Shown in pieces: positions 54,030 through 63,228 of a stretch of 64,000 nucleotides of DNA (the stretch's first letter is position 1; every line of letters starts with the position of its first letter). The notes beneath the pieces are model-generated. The model was not told the DNA's origin, did no database searches, and saw nothing but the letters and a program-made list of their open reading frames with translations. The position numbers were made by a program, and so were the translations under genes. Origin of the DNA: Marichromatium bheemlicum (GTDB lineage: Bacteria > Pseudomonadota > Gammaproteobacteria > Chromatiales > Chromatiaceae); contig NZ_JAAXKX010000007.1 in NCBI RefSeq assembly GCF_012276755.1, positions 1-64,000 of the forward strand, read 5' to 3'.

Positions 54030-54631
54030 AGGCTCCCTCGGGCGATGATGCGGCGGTGCAGTGGGCTGGTGCGCGGGAAGTGGGCGCGCAGGAACTCCAT
54101 CTGATCGGCGAGGACGTGACGGCCCATCAGATAGATGTACTCGGCATGATTGGGGGTGAAGGGCACTGCCAACAGCTCCATGCCGGCGTCCTCGGGGGAG
54201 CGTCCGGCCTTGATGTTGTTACAACGCATGCAGGCGGTGACGACGTTGTTCCAGTGGTCCTCGCCGCCCTTGCTGGTGGGGCGGACATGATCACGCGAGA
54301 GATGGCGTGCTGAGAAGCGCTGGCCGCAATAGAGACAAATGTGGTCATCGCGCTGAAACAGGGTGCGGTTGGAGAGCGGCGGCACATAGTCGTCCTGCTG
54401 CTTGGCGATCGTCTGGTGACCGCCGTAGGTGGCGATGATCGAGTGGATCACCAATTGGCTGCGCAGTCGGGTGTGCGCGTTGATGCCACCGTGGAGACGA
54501 AACAGGGTATGGCCGCAGGCGTAGGCGACCTGGCCGAGATAATAGAGACGGGCTGCGACGCGATAGTCGACCCATTCGAGTGGCATGCCTGCCAGATCCG
54601 TTCGCAGCACCTGTTGATTCAATGACAACAT
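54026..54631 (-). CDS. HNH endonuclease domain protein
   Basis: 201 residues. N-terminal helical part (VDYRVAARLYYLGQVAYACG, RSQLVIHSIIATYGG), then a zinc HNH fold: CLYCG (99-103), SRDHVRPTSKGGEDHWNNVV and CMRCN (134-138). A compact family conserved across beta- and gammaproteobacteria; a nuclease role is suggested by fold but not proved. Cotranscribed with the fructosamine kinase. Confidence 0.86.
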   Translation of the reverse strand: MLSLNQQVLRTDLAGMPLEWVDYRVAARLYYLGQVAYACGHTLFRLHGGINAHTRLRSQLVIHSIIATYGGHQTIAKQQDDYVPPLSNRTLFQRDDHICLYCGQRFSARHLSRDHVRPTSKGGEDHWNNVVTACMRCNNIKAGRSPEDAGMELLAVPFTPNHAEYIYLMGRHVLADQMEFLRAHFPRTSPLHRRIIARGSL

Positions 54632-54660
54632 AGCGAAAATGCGGCTCGGAATTTGCCTGC

Positions 54661-54688
54661 ATCATACAGGCTTGGTCGTTTGATGCAA
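54661..54688 (-). promoter_or_regulatory. Candidate promoter for HNH-fructosamine kinase operon
   Basis: Minus strand: TTGCAT (54688-54683), 16-base spacer, TATGAT (54666-54661). The -10 matches five of six bases, the -35 only three. The predicted start gives a leader of roughly 23 bases. Confidence 0.45.
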
Positions 54689-55055
54689 GTCATTGTGTCG
54701 TGTCTCTTAACCGGCGAGGGATTGCGGTTTTTCACCGCATTCGGCGGCATTGTCACCGGCCTGTCGATATGAGCCGACCAGCGGTCATCGTACTTGGCGA
54801 GGTCTGGGGCGGCGAGACGATGGCCGAGCTGTCGTGGGGCATTGATCCACCGGCTCATCGAACGTCGATGCGATCGTCGTCGATCGCGAATGAATCAGTC
54901 CCGATGATGACCCGGATCCTCGGTCGTAGATGTACGAGTACGGTCTGCGTACTCACTTTCATTCACAGATGAGTGTCTGTGGAGACATGGATGCAGACAC
55001 GCTTCGATCTGTTCTCATCGATTTTCATAAGAATTCAATAAGAGATTGATCTTTA

Positions 55056-55086
55056 AAACAATTTCTATCTTGGTCAAAAATTGTTT
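55056..55086. repeat. 9-bp inverted repeat in the AT-rich block
   Basis: AAACAATTT (55056-55064) and AAATTGTTT (55078-55086), perfect, 13 bases apart. Fits a regulator operator or part of an unwinding element. Confidence 0.5.
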
Positions 55087-55149
55087 AAGGACCTTGGAGA
55101 GGCGTTGTGACACTGAATGATGGCGTGTTGACGGCGACTGTCCCCAGAC

Positions 55150-55158
55150 TTATCCACA
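55150..55158 (+). promoter_or_regulatory. Perfect DnaA box
   Basis: TTATCCACA matches the high-affinity DnaA consensus TTATNCACA and lies 60 bases after the AT-rich block, 68 bases before priA. It could instead be a DnaA-controlled promoter site for priA. Confidence 0.65.
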
Positions 55159-55225
55159 GCTTCCGCGGGGGGCGTGACCAGGGGACGCGTGCTGGTCGTG
55201 TCTCCTGCGCTGTCGAGGTTGCGCG

Positions 55226-57430
55226 ATGAACGCGATCGGGGTGGCGCGGGTGGCGTTGGCCGGGCCGGTCGACGCGCTCTTCGATTATCTGCCTGCCGCG
55301 ACCGGTGACCCCCTGCCTGGGAGTCGGGTGCTGGTCCCCTTCGGTCATTCGCGTCGGGTCGGCATCCTGGTCGAACACGCCGCCGAGTGCGCCTGCGATC
55401 CCGCCGCGCTCAAGCGTATCGAGCGGGTGCTCGACCCTCGGCCACTGTTTGCACCGGCCGACCTGGCGCTGCTGCGCTGGGCCGCGCGCTACTACCACCA
55501 TCCGCTCGGCGATGCGCTGTTTACCGCGCTGCCGGTGCGGTTGCGGGGCAGCGGGCGATTGCTCGGGGCCGAGGTCGGTGGGGTACGACTGACCGCTGCG
55601 GGTGCGGCCCTGGCACCCGCCGAGCTGGCCCGGGCGCCGCGCCAGCAGGCGTTGCTCGAGCGTCTCGCCAAGGCCCCGCAGGGGGTCGCACTACAGGTCC
55701 TCGAGCAAGAACTTGCAGGGGTTGCCAGTGCGTTGCGCGCGCTGCGCGCCAAGGGTCTAGCCGAGTCTTGCAGGGTCGCGCCGGCGCGCGCGGCGGTGTC
55801 GCCCCCCGCGCCGGCCGTCGTACCCACGCTCAATCCCGAGCAGGCCGCCGCGCTGGCGGCGGTGAACGCCGCGCGTGGCGGTTTCCAGCCCTTCCTGCTC
55901 GATGGCATCACTGGCAGCGGCAAGACCGAGGTCTATATCCGCGCCATCGCTGAGGTGGTGGCCGCCGGTGGTCAGGCGTTGGTGATGGTCCCCGAGATCG
56001 GGCTCACCCCGCAGCTGCGCGAGCGCTTGCGCACGCGCTTGCCGGGCCCCCTGGCGGTGCTGCACTCGGCGCTCGCCGCCGGCGAGCGCGAGCGCGCCTG
56101 GCACCAGGCGGCCAGCGGCGAGGCGCCGGTGGTGCTCGGCACCCGCTCGGCGGTGTTCGTGCCGCTGCCGCGACTGGCGCTGATCGTGGTCGACGAGGAG
56201 CACGACCCCTCACTCAAGCAGCAAGAGGGGTTTCGCTACTCGGCGCGCGATCTGGCGGTGCGCCGCGCCCAACTCGTCGGTTGCCCGGTGGTACTCGGCA
56301 CCGCTACGCCGGCGCTCGAGACCCTGCACAACGTCGCCGTCGGTCGCTACCATCGTCTGGCGCTGCCGCGCCGCGCCGGCGGTGCGCGACCGCCCACCAT
56401 CAACCTGCTCGACATCCGCAACCAGCCCTTGCGCGCCGGGCTCTCACCGGTGCTGCGCGAGCGCATGCACGCGGCCCTGGCGGCGGGAGGGCAGGTGTTG
56501 CTGTTGCTCAACCGCCGTGGCTATGCCCCGGTGCTGACCTGCCACAGCTGTGGTTGGGTCGGGGCCTGTGTCGATTGCGACGCACGCATGACCCTGCACC
56601 TGACCGAGCAGCGGCTGTGGTGTCATCACTGTGGTCGGGTCGAGCCGGTGCCACGTGACTGTCCACAGTGCGGTGGGCCGGACCTGCGCATGCTCGGGCG
56701 TGGTACCGAGCGGCTTGAGGAGGGGCTGGCCGAGCTCTTCCCCGAGGTGCGGATCGCGCGCATCGATCGCGACAGCACCCGGCGCAAGGGCGAGCTGACG
56801 CGGTTGCTCGCCGCGGTGCATCGCGGCGAGGTGCAGATTCTGCTGGGTACCCAGATGCTGGCCAAGGGGCACGACTTCCCCGGGGTGACCCTGGCCGGGG
56901 TGATCGACCTCGACCACGCCCTCTATGCCAGCGACTTCCGCGCCCCGGAGCGCACCGCCCAGCTCATCGTCCAGGTCGCTGGTCGCGCCGGGCGGGCCGA
57001 ACGTGCCGGCGAGGTGGTGCTGCAGACCCGTCACCCCGAGCACCCGCTGCTGCAGTCGCTGTTGCGCGAGGGCTATGCCGGTTTCGCCCGGGCCGCGCTC
57101 GCCGAGCGCGAGGCGGCGCAGCTGCCGCCCTTCACCTATCTGGCGCTGTTACGCGCCGAGGCCCCCGAGCAAGCGGTGGCACACGCCTTCCTCGCTGCGG
57201 CCCGTGATCTTGCCGAACCCTTGTGTGATCCCGGGGTGGAGCTGCTCGGGCCGGTCCCGGCGCCGTTGGCGCGGCGAGCCGGGCGCCATCGGGCGCAGTT
57301 GCTGGTGCAGTCGGCAGCACGTCCGGCGCTGCAGCAGCTCCTCGCCCAGTGGACACCCGCGCTACGCGGTCTGCGGCGGCGCCAAGGCGTGCGGTGGTCG
57401 CTCGATGTCGATCCGCAGGAGATGGTTTAG
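55226..57430 (+). CDS. priA: Primosomal protein N' (PriA helicase)
   Basis: 734 residues, 3'-5' helicase that restarts collapsed replication forks. Walker A GITGSGKT (227-234), DEEHDPSLKQQE for Walker B, helicase motif QVAGRAGRAERAGEV, and the zinc-binding array CHSCGWVGACVDCDARMTLH, CHHCGRVEPVPRDCPQCGG with eight cysteines. GAGG precedes the ATG. It is followed by argS after 411 bases, an order also seen in pseudomonads. Confidence 0.96.
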   Translation: MNAIGVARVALAGPVDALFDYLPAATGDPLPGSRVLVPFGHSRRVGILVEHAAECACDPAALKRIERVLDPRPLFAPADLALLRWAARYYHHPLGDALFTALPVRLRGSGRLLGAEVGGVRLTAAGAALAPAELARAPRQQALLERLAKAPQGVALQVLEQELAGVASALRALRAKGLAESCRVAPARAAVSPPAPAVVPTLNPEQAAALAAVNAARGGFQPFLLDGITGSGKTEVYIRAIAEVVAAGGQALVMVPEIGLTPQLRERLRTRLPGPLAVLHSALAAGERERAWHQAASGEAPVVLGTRSAVFVPLPRLALIVVDEEHDPSLKQQEGFRYSARDLAVRRAQLVGCPVVLGTATPALETLHNVAVGRYHRLALPRRAGGARPPTINLLDIRNQPLRAGLSPVLRERMHAALAAGGQVLLLLNRRGYAPVLTCHSCGWVGACVDCDARMTLHLTEQRLWCHHCGRVEPVPRDCPQCGGPDLRMLGRGTERLEEGLAELFPEVRIARIDRDSTRRKGELTRLLAAVHRGEVQILLGTQMLAKGHDFPGVTLAGVIDLDHALYASDFRAPERTAQLIVQVAGRAGRAERAGEVVLQTRHPEHPLLQSLLREGYAGFARAALAEREAAQLPPFTYLALLRAEAPEQAVAHAFLAAARDLAEPLCDPGVELLGPVPAPLARRAGRHRAQLLVQSAARPALQQLLAQWTPALRGLRRRQGVRWSLDVDPQEMV

Positions 57431-57841
57431 GCGTTACCGGCGAGCCGTCGTCGGTCGTCGTCAGCAGGCGGCGACTGGTCGAGTCTGCGGGCGCGGGGGG
57501 GTGTCGGTCGGCCCTGGACCCGGGCGACTGGGCACGACCCGTCCCCGTCGCTCAGGCGGCGATCCCGGGTCGGATCCCAAGGGTACGGGCACCGCTGGTC
57601 GCTGTCTGCGTGCTGACGACCGGTCGTGACCGGGGGCGGCTCTAGCCGCCGGCGGTGCCCTCCCTCGTGACGCCGGATTCGGGTATGCTAGGGGCAGGAT
57701 CGGGGCTGCCGCCCGATCGATCCGGCGCCCTAGCACTTTCCATCTCCATTGCGGCTCGTGCCGCCGATCGCCGGTCCCGGCCCCGACCCTGGGGTCGCGC
57801 GAATCCCGCGTTGGTGCGGTGCGGCCTGGTCGTAGGCCTGC
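57431..57841. other. Intergenic region priA-argS
   Basis: 411 bases without a credible gene. A 6-bp stem with a 4-base loop (57635-57640/57645-57650) and a wider 8-bp repeat GACCCGGG/CCCGGGTC (57517-57524/57564-57571) could form 3'-end structure after priA. A TATGCT at 57684-57689 might be an argS -10, without a clear -35. Confidence 0.4.
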
Positions 57842-59608
57842 ATGAAGCAAGACATCATCGAACTCATTCGTGACGCCCTCGGGCGTCTCGTCGCAGACGG
57901 CACCCTCGCGCTCGAGACCCTGCCCGAGCCTCAGCTCGAGCGCACCAGGGACTCGGCCCATGGCGACTTCGCCACCAATATCGCCATGGTGCTGGCCAAG
58001 CAGGCGCGCACCAAGCCGCGTGACCTGGCGCAGCGGCTGGTCGATGCGTTGCCGGCCTCCACAGCCGTGGAGCGGGTCGAGATCGCCGGTCCCGGCTTCA
58101 TCAACTTCTTTCTCGCCGAGGCCGCCTATCACACCCTGGTGCCGCAGATCATGGCCGCCGGGCCCGACTACGGCCGCAGCCAGATCGGTGCCGGACGCCG
58201 GGTGCAGGTCGAGTTCGTCTCGGCCAATCCCACTGGGCCGTTGCACGTCGGTCACGGTCGCGGCGCGGCCTACGGCAGCGTGGTCGCCGACCTGCTCGCG
58301 GCGGTCGGGTTCGATGTCCATCGCGAGTACTACGTCAACGACGCCGGCCGCCAGATGGATATCCTCGGTACCTCGGTGTGGCTGCGTTATCTCGAACTCT
58401 GCGGCGAGGCGCTGACCTTCCCGAGCAATGGCTACAAGGGCGATTACGTCTGGGACATCGCCGCGACCCTGCACCGCGAGCACGGTGATGCCTACCGGGT
58501 GCCGGCCGAGGAGGTCTTCGCTGGGGTGGCGGCCGATGACGACGGCGCCGGCGGCGGCGACAAGGAGGCGCACATCGATGACCTGATCGCGGCCGCCAAG
58601 CGCCTGCTCGGCGACAACCGCTATCGCTTCGTCTTCGAACTCGGGCTCAATACCATCCTCGACGACATCCGTGACGACCTCGCCGGTTTCGGTGTCGAGT
58701 ACCAGGAGTGGTACTCCGAGCGTACGCTCACCGAGAGCGGCGCGGTCAACAAGGCCATCGAACGGCTGCGCGCGTCCGGGCACGTCTACGAGCAGAACGG
58801 CGCGCTCTGGTTCCGCTCCACCGACTTCGGCGACGAGAAGGACCGGGTGGTGGTGCGCGACAACGGTCAGACCACCTACTTCGCCTCCGACATCGCCTAT
58901 CACCTGGACAAGCTCGAGCGGGGCTTCGAGCGCGTGATCGACATCTGGGGCGCCGACCACCACGGCTATGTGCCGCGGGTGAAGGCCGCGCTCGAGGCGC
59001 TCGGTGACGACGCCAGCCGCCTCGAGGTGCTGCTGGTGCAGTTCGCCATCCTCTATCGTGGCGGCGAGAAGGCGCAGATGTCGACCCGCTCGGGCGAGTT
59101 CGTCACCCTGCGCCAGCTGCGCGAGGAGGTCGGGCGCGACGCGGCACGCTTCTTCTACGTCATGCGTCGTTGCGAACAGCACCTCGATTTCGACCTCGAC
59201 CTGGCCAAGTCGGAGTCCTCCGACAACCCGGTCTACTACGTCCAGTACGCCCACGCCCGCGTCTGCAGCGTGCTGCGTCAGGCCGCCGAGCGCGGCATTG
59301 TCATCGAGCCGAGCGAGGGCACCAGCCACCTCGAACGCCTGGTCGAGCCCCAGGAGCAGGCACTGCTGCGCACCATCGCGCGCTATCCGGAGGTGGTCGA
59401 GGGTGCGGCACTCAAGGCCGAGCCGCACCAGCTCACCCACTATCTGCGCGATCTCGCCAACGAGCTTCACACCTACTACAACGCCCATCAGTTCCTGGTC
59501 GATGACGTCGCGCTGCGCGATGCGCGGGTCAAGCTGATCCTCGCCGTGCGTCAGGTGCTGCGCAATGGTCTGGGGCTGCTCGGGGTGAGCGCGCCGGAGA
59601 CCATGTGA
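57842..59608 (+). CDS. argS: Arginyl-tRNA synthetase
   Basis: 588 residues, class I synthetase. N-terminal Add-1 domain, then [17 protein letters not shown] with the HIGH-type motif HVGH (135-138), and the KMSKS equivalent near [13 protein letters not shown]; the C-terminal anticodon-binding domain has [18 protein letters not shown] and [19 protein letters not shown]. The usual length. The SPOR gene begins just after its stop. Confidence 0.96.
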   Translation: MKQDIIELIRDALGRLVADGTLALETLPEPQLERTRDSAHGDFATNIAMVLAKQARTKPRDLAQRLVDALPASTAVERVEIAGPGFINFFLAEAAYHTLVPQIMAAGPDYGRSQIGAGRRVQVEFVSANPTGPLHVGHGRGAAYGSVVADLLAAVGFDVHREYYVNDAGRQMDILGTSVWLRYLELCGEALTFPSNGYKGDYVWDIAATLHREHGDAYRVPAEEVFAGVAADDDGAGGGDKEAHIDDLIAAAKRLLGDNRYRFVFELGLNTILDDIRDDLAGFGVEYQEWYSERTLTESGAVNKAIERLRASGHVYEQNGALWFRSTDFGDEKDRVVVRDNGQTTYFASDIAYHLDKLERGFERVIDIWGADHHGYVPRVKAALEALGDDASRLEVLLVQFAILYRGGEKAQMSTRSGEFVTLRQLREEVGRDAARFFYVMRRCEQHLDFDLDLAKSESSDNPVYYVQYAHARVCSVLRQAAERGIVIEPSEGTSHLERLVEPQEQALLRTIARYPEVVEGAALKAEPHQLTHYLRDLANELHTYYNAHQFLVDDVALRDARVKLILAVRQVLRNGLGLLGVSAPETM

Positions 59609-59609
59609 G

Positions 59610-60197
59610 ATGACCCGGGACTACCGACGCGGCGGTGCGACCCGCCCCAGCCCGAAGCGCCAGCAGTCGCGCTCCTGCGTCTGGTGGTTCCTGCTCGGTG
59701 CCCTGCTCGGTGCCTTCGGCGCCAGTCTGTACTGGATGCCCGAGCCCGAGACCGGTGCGACCGAGCCGGCACCGCGCGCCTCGCGCTCGGTGCCGGTGCA
59801 GCCCGACTTCCAGTTCCCCACCCTGCTGCGTGATGCCGAGATCGAGGTCGGTACCGAGGCCCCGCCTCCCCCGCCCGTCTCTCGTCCTCGCCCTGAACCA
59901 CAGCCTCCGGTCGCGTCACCGCCGCCCTCGGCCAACGTCGAGCGTGCGCCTGCCGCGTCGAGTGGCAGTTACGTGGTCCAGGCGGGATCCTTCAAGCGCA
60001 ACGCCGATGCCGAGCAACTGCGTGCCGAACTCGGCCTGCTCGGCCTCTCCAGCCGGATCGAGCGGGTCACCCTCGACAGCGGTGCGGTCTATCACCGGGT
60101 ACGCCTCGGGCCCTACGTCAACAAGGCCGAGGCCGACCGGGTGCGTGACCGGTTGCAGCGTGCCGGTAAGGAGGGGCTGACGTTGCCGGTACGCTGA
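59610..60197 (+). CDS. SPOR domain membrane protein
   Basis: 195 residues: short cytoplasmic N-terminus, one membrane helix (CVWWFLLGALLGAFGASLYW), a Pro-rich periplasmic linker and a C-terminal SPOR domain (SYVVQAGSFKRNADAEQLRA to RVRLGPYVNKAEADRVRDRL). SPOR domains bind denuded glycan strands at the septum, so this is FtsN-like, although FtsN itself is usually longer. Follows argS at one base, as in many gammaproteobacteria where it precedes hslVU; here the next genes are on the other strand. Confidence 0.88.
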   Translation: MTRDYRRGGATRPSPKRQQSRSCVWWFLLGALLGAFGASLYWMPEPETGATEPAPRASRSVPVQPDFQFPTLLRDAEIEVGTEAPPPPPVSRPRPEPQPPVASPPPSANVERAPAASSGSYVVQAGSFKRNADAEQLRAELGLLGLSSRIERVTLDSGAVYHRVRLGPYVNKAEADRVRDRLQRAGKEGLTLPVR

Positions 60198-60215
60198 ACA
60201 CCGCCACGGTCGCGT

Positions 60216-60881
60216 TCAGTCCAACTCCAGGGTCTTGCCCGAGGCGACATAGATCGTGCGCTCGGCGATGTTGGTCGCGCGGTCGGCCACCCGTTCGTAG
60301 TCGTGGACGATCCACAGCAGCTCGGTACCGGTGACGGCGAACTCGGGATCGGTGCGCATGTGCTCCAATACTTGCTCGATGAAGGCGTGCTCGGCCTGGT
60401 CGATCTGGGCCTCGGCGGCCACCGCGGCACGGGCACGTCCCTCGTCGCCATTGTCGGTGAAGACCTCGAGGCTGGTCGCGAGCATCGTGATCGCGGTGCG
60501 TGCCAGCTCCGCGATCGCCGCGACCGGCGTCGCTGGAAAGGGTGTCTCGCCATGCTTGAGGAGGATCCGGGCGACGTCGGCGGCATAGTCGGCGATGCGC
60601 TCGAGTTCGCCGGCCAGCTCCATGCAGGCGCCGACGGCGCGCAGATCGACGCCGGCGGGCTTGTAAGCGGCCAGGGTGACCAGGCACTCCTGTTCGAGCA
60701 GGCGGCGCTGCTGGTTGATCTCGGCATCGGCGGCGACGATCTGAGCGGCCAGCGTTCGATCGTGTCGCTCGAGACAGTCGACCGAGCGGCGTAACGCCGT
60801 GAGTGCGAGCCCTCCCAGCGCGTCGACGGCATCTTGCAGATGGGCGCGTTGTTTCTGCACCAGGGTCAGGCTGTCGGTCAT
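60216..60881 (-). CDS. phoU: Phosphate signalling protein PhoU
   Basis: 221 residues from ATG 60881 with GAGG upstream; longer starts at 60896 or 60944 lack support. Two PhoU helical repeats: ELAGELERIADYAADVARIL in the first and WIVHDYERVADRATNIAERT in the second, both with the metal-site E/D-R-x-D pattern. PhoU links the Pst transporter to PhoR signalling. No pst or phoBR genes are near; the next gene upstream is a mechanosensitive channel. Confidence 0.93.
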   Translation of the reverse strand: MTDSLTLVQKQRAHLQDAVDALGGLALTALRRSVDCLERHDRTLAAQIVAADAEINQQRRLLEQECLVTLAAYKPAGVDLRAVGACMELAGELERIADYAADVARILLKHGETPFPATPVAAIAELARTAITMLATSLEVFTDNGDEGRARAAVAAEAQIDQAEHAFIEQVLEHMRTDPEFAVTGTELLWIVHDYERVADRATNIAERTIYVASGKTLELD

Positions 60882-60983
60882 CGAATGAATCCTCATGCTT
60901 GGGGGCGTGTCGACGCCACCGGCGCCGACATGGCAACGCTCCATCTTCGCACAGGGATGTTGCGGATTTGCGGCGGTGCCGGC

Positions 60984-62819
60984 TCAATCCTCCTCGTGCG
61001 GTGGGGTATGGAGCCCGAGCCCGCGCGGGCGGCCCAGCCGTCCGCCGGGACCGAAGTCGCGGGCGATCTCGACGAGCCGCTCGTCGGGCAGCGGGGGCGT
61101 CGGCGCGCGCGGCTGCCCGGGGGTGGCGTCGATCTCCAAGGTCTGGGTGGGGAAGGCGAACCCGACCCCGAGTCGATCGGCCAGGCGCACCACCTCCAGC
61201 AATACGCGCTGGCGCTCGACCAGCTCGGTCGCCCAGTCCGGCACGGTGAGGAAGAAATAGAGCATGACCGTGATGCCGTGCGCGCCGAGATCGCTCACCA
61301 CCACGTGGAAACCGTCCTTGCGGGTCGCGGGATTGGCGCGGATGACCCCCTTGATACCCTCGAGAAAGGCCTCGATGCGTTCCGGCGGGGTGTCGTAGCG
61401 CAGGTCGATGGTGGTGTAGACGCGACGGTGGTCGCGCTTGCCCATGTTGTCGATGGTGGCGTTCATGGTGTAGGCGTTGGGCACCGCCAACACCGAGTCG
61501 TAGAAGGTGCGGATGCGGGTGCTGCGAAAGCCGATGTCCTCGACCGTGCCCTCGTAGTCCCCCATCTTGATCCAGTCGCCGATGCGGAAGGGGCGGTCGA
61601 ACATGATCGCCAGCGAGCCGAACAGGTTGGCGAGGGTCTCGCGCGCGGCGAGCGCCACCGCTAGGCCGCCGACCCCAAGTCCGGTGATCACCGAGTAGGC
61701 AGGCAGGCCGATGCGTTGGGCGCCGTCGATCACCAGTGCGGCGATGGCAATGATGGTCAGCAGGCGGAAGCCAAGCCGCAGCAGCTGGCTGTCGATACCA
61801 CGCGGGCGCAGCCGGCGCGAGCGGATGATCGCCTCGGCGGCCTGGTGGAGCAGCAGCGTGACCAGCCAGGCGAGCACGCCGTAGAGGACCAACACGAAGC
61901 CCTGCTTGACGGTGACTACGACCGCGCCGGTGAGGTTGATCTGGGCGTCGATCAGGGATTCGAGCCCGTGCAGCAGCAGTGCTACCGCGCCGAGCGCGAG
62001 GATGGTGCCGCCTCGCCCGGAGGTGTCCGCCCGGCGTTGGTCGGCGCGCCGACCGGCGCGTAACAGCGCGCTGGCAAGCAGCGCGCCGAGGACGAGCGCG
62101 ACGGTGGTGGCGAGCCACTGCCACAGGGTCTGGCCGAGCCATTGCCGGGTCAGCCACTCCGGCAGTGTCCGCCCCCAGTCGAGGCTGAGCCCGCGCCCCG
62201 GGGTAGAGATGTAGGCGTCGTAGAGCCCGGGGGTGGCCTCGGGCAGGTAGGGCAGCGCGGCGATCCGGTCATAGTCGTCCTCGAGGCGATCGAGCGTCCC
62301 CGGGGTGAACAGGAATTCACCCGTGCGCGGCCCGCTCTCGACCCGGGCGATAATGATCTCGGTGTTGGGGATGCGCCAGCGGGTGAGGTCGTGCCGCTCG
62401 ACCGAGCGCGCGTCCGGGACCTCGGCGAGCACCGGCAGGCCGACCCGGTCGATGATCTCCTTGAGCAGCAGCGCGCGCTCGATGCCGATGTTGGCGGCGA
62501 GGCGCTCGGGGGTCTCGCTGAGGTCCAGGGTGCGCGCCGCCCGTTGCAGCGGCACCAGGGTGTCGTTGCGTGGCCGTGCGGGGTCGAGGGCGATGGCGTG
62601 GACGTGCTCGAGGTTGGTCAGCAGGCTCTGCAGCGTTGCCCTGGGGCTCGAGGTGTCGGGAGGTCGCAGCGGGTTGGCGGCGGAGGCGATTGCCGCCGGC
62701 GGGTTGGCCGGGACGGGGGCGACCGGCAGCCAGACGAGACCGAGCAGGGCGATGAGGCCGAACGTGGCACGCCAGCGTGTGGATGGTGCTCGCCCCGTGA
62801 TCCCCGGTCGTGCCTCCAT
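60984..62819 (-). CDS. Large MscS-family mechanosensitive channel
   Basis: 611 residues from ATG 62819, seven bases after AGGAG. Signal peptide, a long periplasmic domain, four to six membrane helices, and the MscS core GLGVGGLAVALAARETLANL leading into FGSLAIMFDRPFRIGDWIKM and VEDIGFRSTRIRTFYDSVLA. The C-terminal cage follows. Size and periplasmic region resemble MscM/YnaI-like relatives rather than MscS proper. It probably releases solutes on hypo-osmotic shock. About 100 bases separate it from phoU. Confidence 0.9.
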   Translation of the reverse strand: MEARPGITGRAPSTRWRATFGLIALLGLVWLPVAPVPANPPAAIASAANPLRPPDTSSPRATLQSLLTNLEHVHAIALDPARPRNDTLVPLQRAARTLDLSETPERLAANIGIERALLLKEIIDRVGLPVLAEVPDARSVERHDLTRWRIPNTEIIIARVESGPRTGEFLFTPGTLDRLEDDYDRIAALPYLPEATPGLYDAYISTPGRGLSLDWGRTLPEWLTRQWLGQTLWQWLATTVALVLGALLASALLRAGRRADQRRADTSGRGGTILALGAVALLLHGLESLIDAQINLTGAVVVTVKQGFVLVLYGVLAWLVTLLLHQAAEAIIRSRRLRPRGIDSQLLRLGFRLLTIIAIAALVIDGAQRIGLPAYSVITGLGVGGLAVALAARETLANLFGSLAIMFDRPFRIGDWIKMGDYEGTVEDIGFRSTRIRTFYDSVLAVPNAYTMNATIDNMGKRDHRRVYTTIDLRYDTPPERIEAFLEGIKGVIRANPATRKDGFHVVVSDLGAHGITVMLYFFLTVPDWATELVERQRVLLEVVRLADRLGVGFAFPTQTLEIDATPGQPRAPTPPLPDERLVEIARDFGPGGRLGRPRGLGLHTPPHEED

Positions 62820-62933
62820 CTGCCATCTCCTGATGCCCATTCCCGCGCTCCCGCAGCTGACGGACCCTTGCCCGCCTCGGCTTGGGGTATAGCCCGCCAC
62901 CGTCCCCTGTGCAAATGCAAGGGCGGTCGCGGC

Positions 62934-63215
62934 TCAGTCGCGGTCGCGTCGTTCGATGGTCTCGGGGTCGGCGTCGATCGGACGATAGATCTCCACCCGC
63001 TCCTCGGGTGCGAGTGTCCGCTCGAGGGTGACGAGGCGGCCGAAGATCCCGACCCGGTTGACCTTGAGGTCGATCTCGGGGAAGCGTTCGAGCATCCCCG
63101 ATCGCGCGATCGCCTCGCCCACCGTGGTCTCCTCCGGCACCTCGATCCTCAGCCAGGCACGTTGCTCCTTGCTGGCATAGGCGACGCCGATTCGCATGCT
63201 GTTTTTCTCTGCCAT
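62934..63215 (-). CDS. rnfH: RnfH family protein
   Basis: 93 residues from ATG 63215. Ubiquitin-like beta-grasp fold: MRIGVAYASKEQRAWLRIEV, TTVGEAIARSGMLERFPEID and the end RVEIYRPIDADPET are typical. Encoded with Rnf electron-transport complexes (here 13 bases after rnfE) but also with toxin-like partners elsewhere; its role is unproved. Confidence 0.9.
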   Translation of the reverse strand: MAEKNSMRIGVAYASKEQRAWLRIEVPEETTVGEAIARSGMLERFPEIDLKVNRVGIFGRLVTLERTLAPEERVEIYRPIDADPETIERRDRD

Positions 63216-63228
63216 CGTTCGCTCTTGC

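Larger units (their letters stand above)
54632..55225. other. Gene-free AT-rich divergent region (candidate replication-origin-like element)
   Basis: 594 bases with no credible gene. The 70 bases at 55021-55090 are only about 23% GC (counted by hand), against roughly two thirds in the window. They include a 9-bp inverted repeat (55056-55064 with 55078-55086). A perfect DnaA box follows at 55150-55158 and looser ones lie at 54959-54967 and 54977-54985. GATC sites cluster at 54844-55052. The left end carries a promoter for the HNH gene. The arrangement recalls a DNA-unwinding element beside DnaA boxes, but one perfect box is few for a chromosomal origin. Confidence 0.45.

Noticed and set aside
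54723-54739. TGCGGT-TTTTC-ACCGCA hairpin as a terminator
   Set aside because: Only 6 bp, the T's are in the loop, and no gene ends just before it on either strand.
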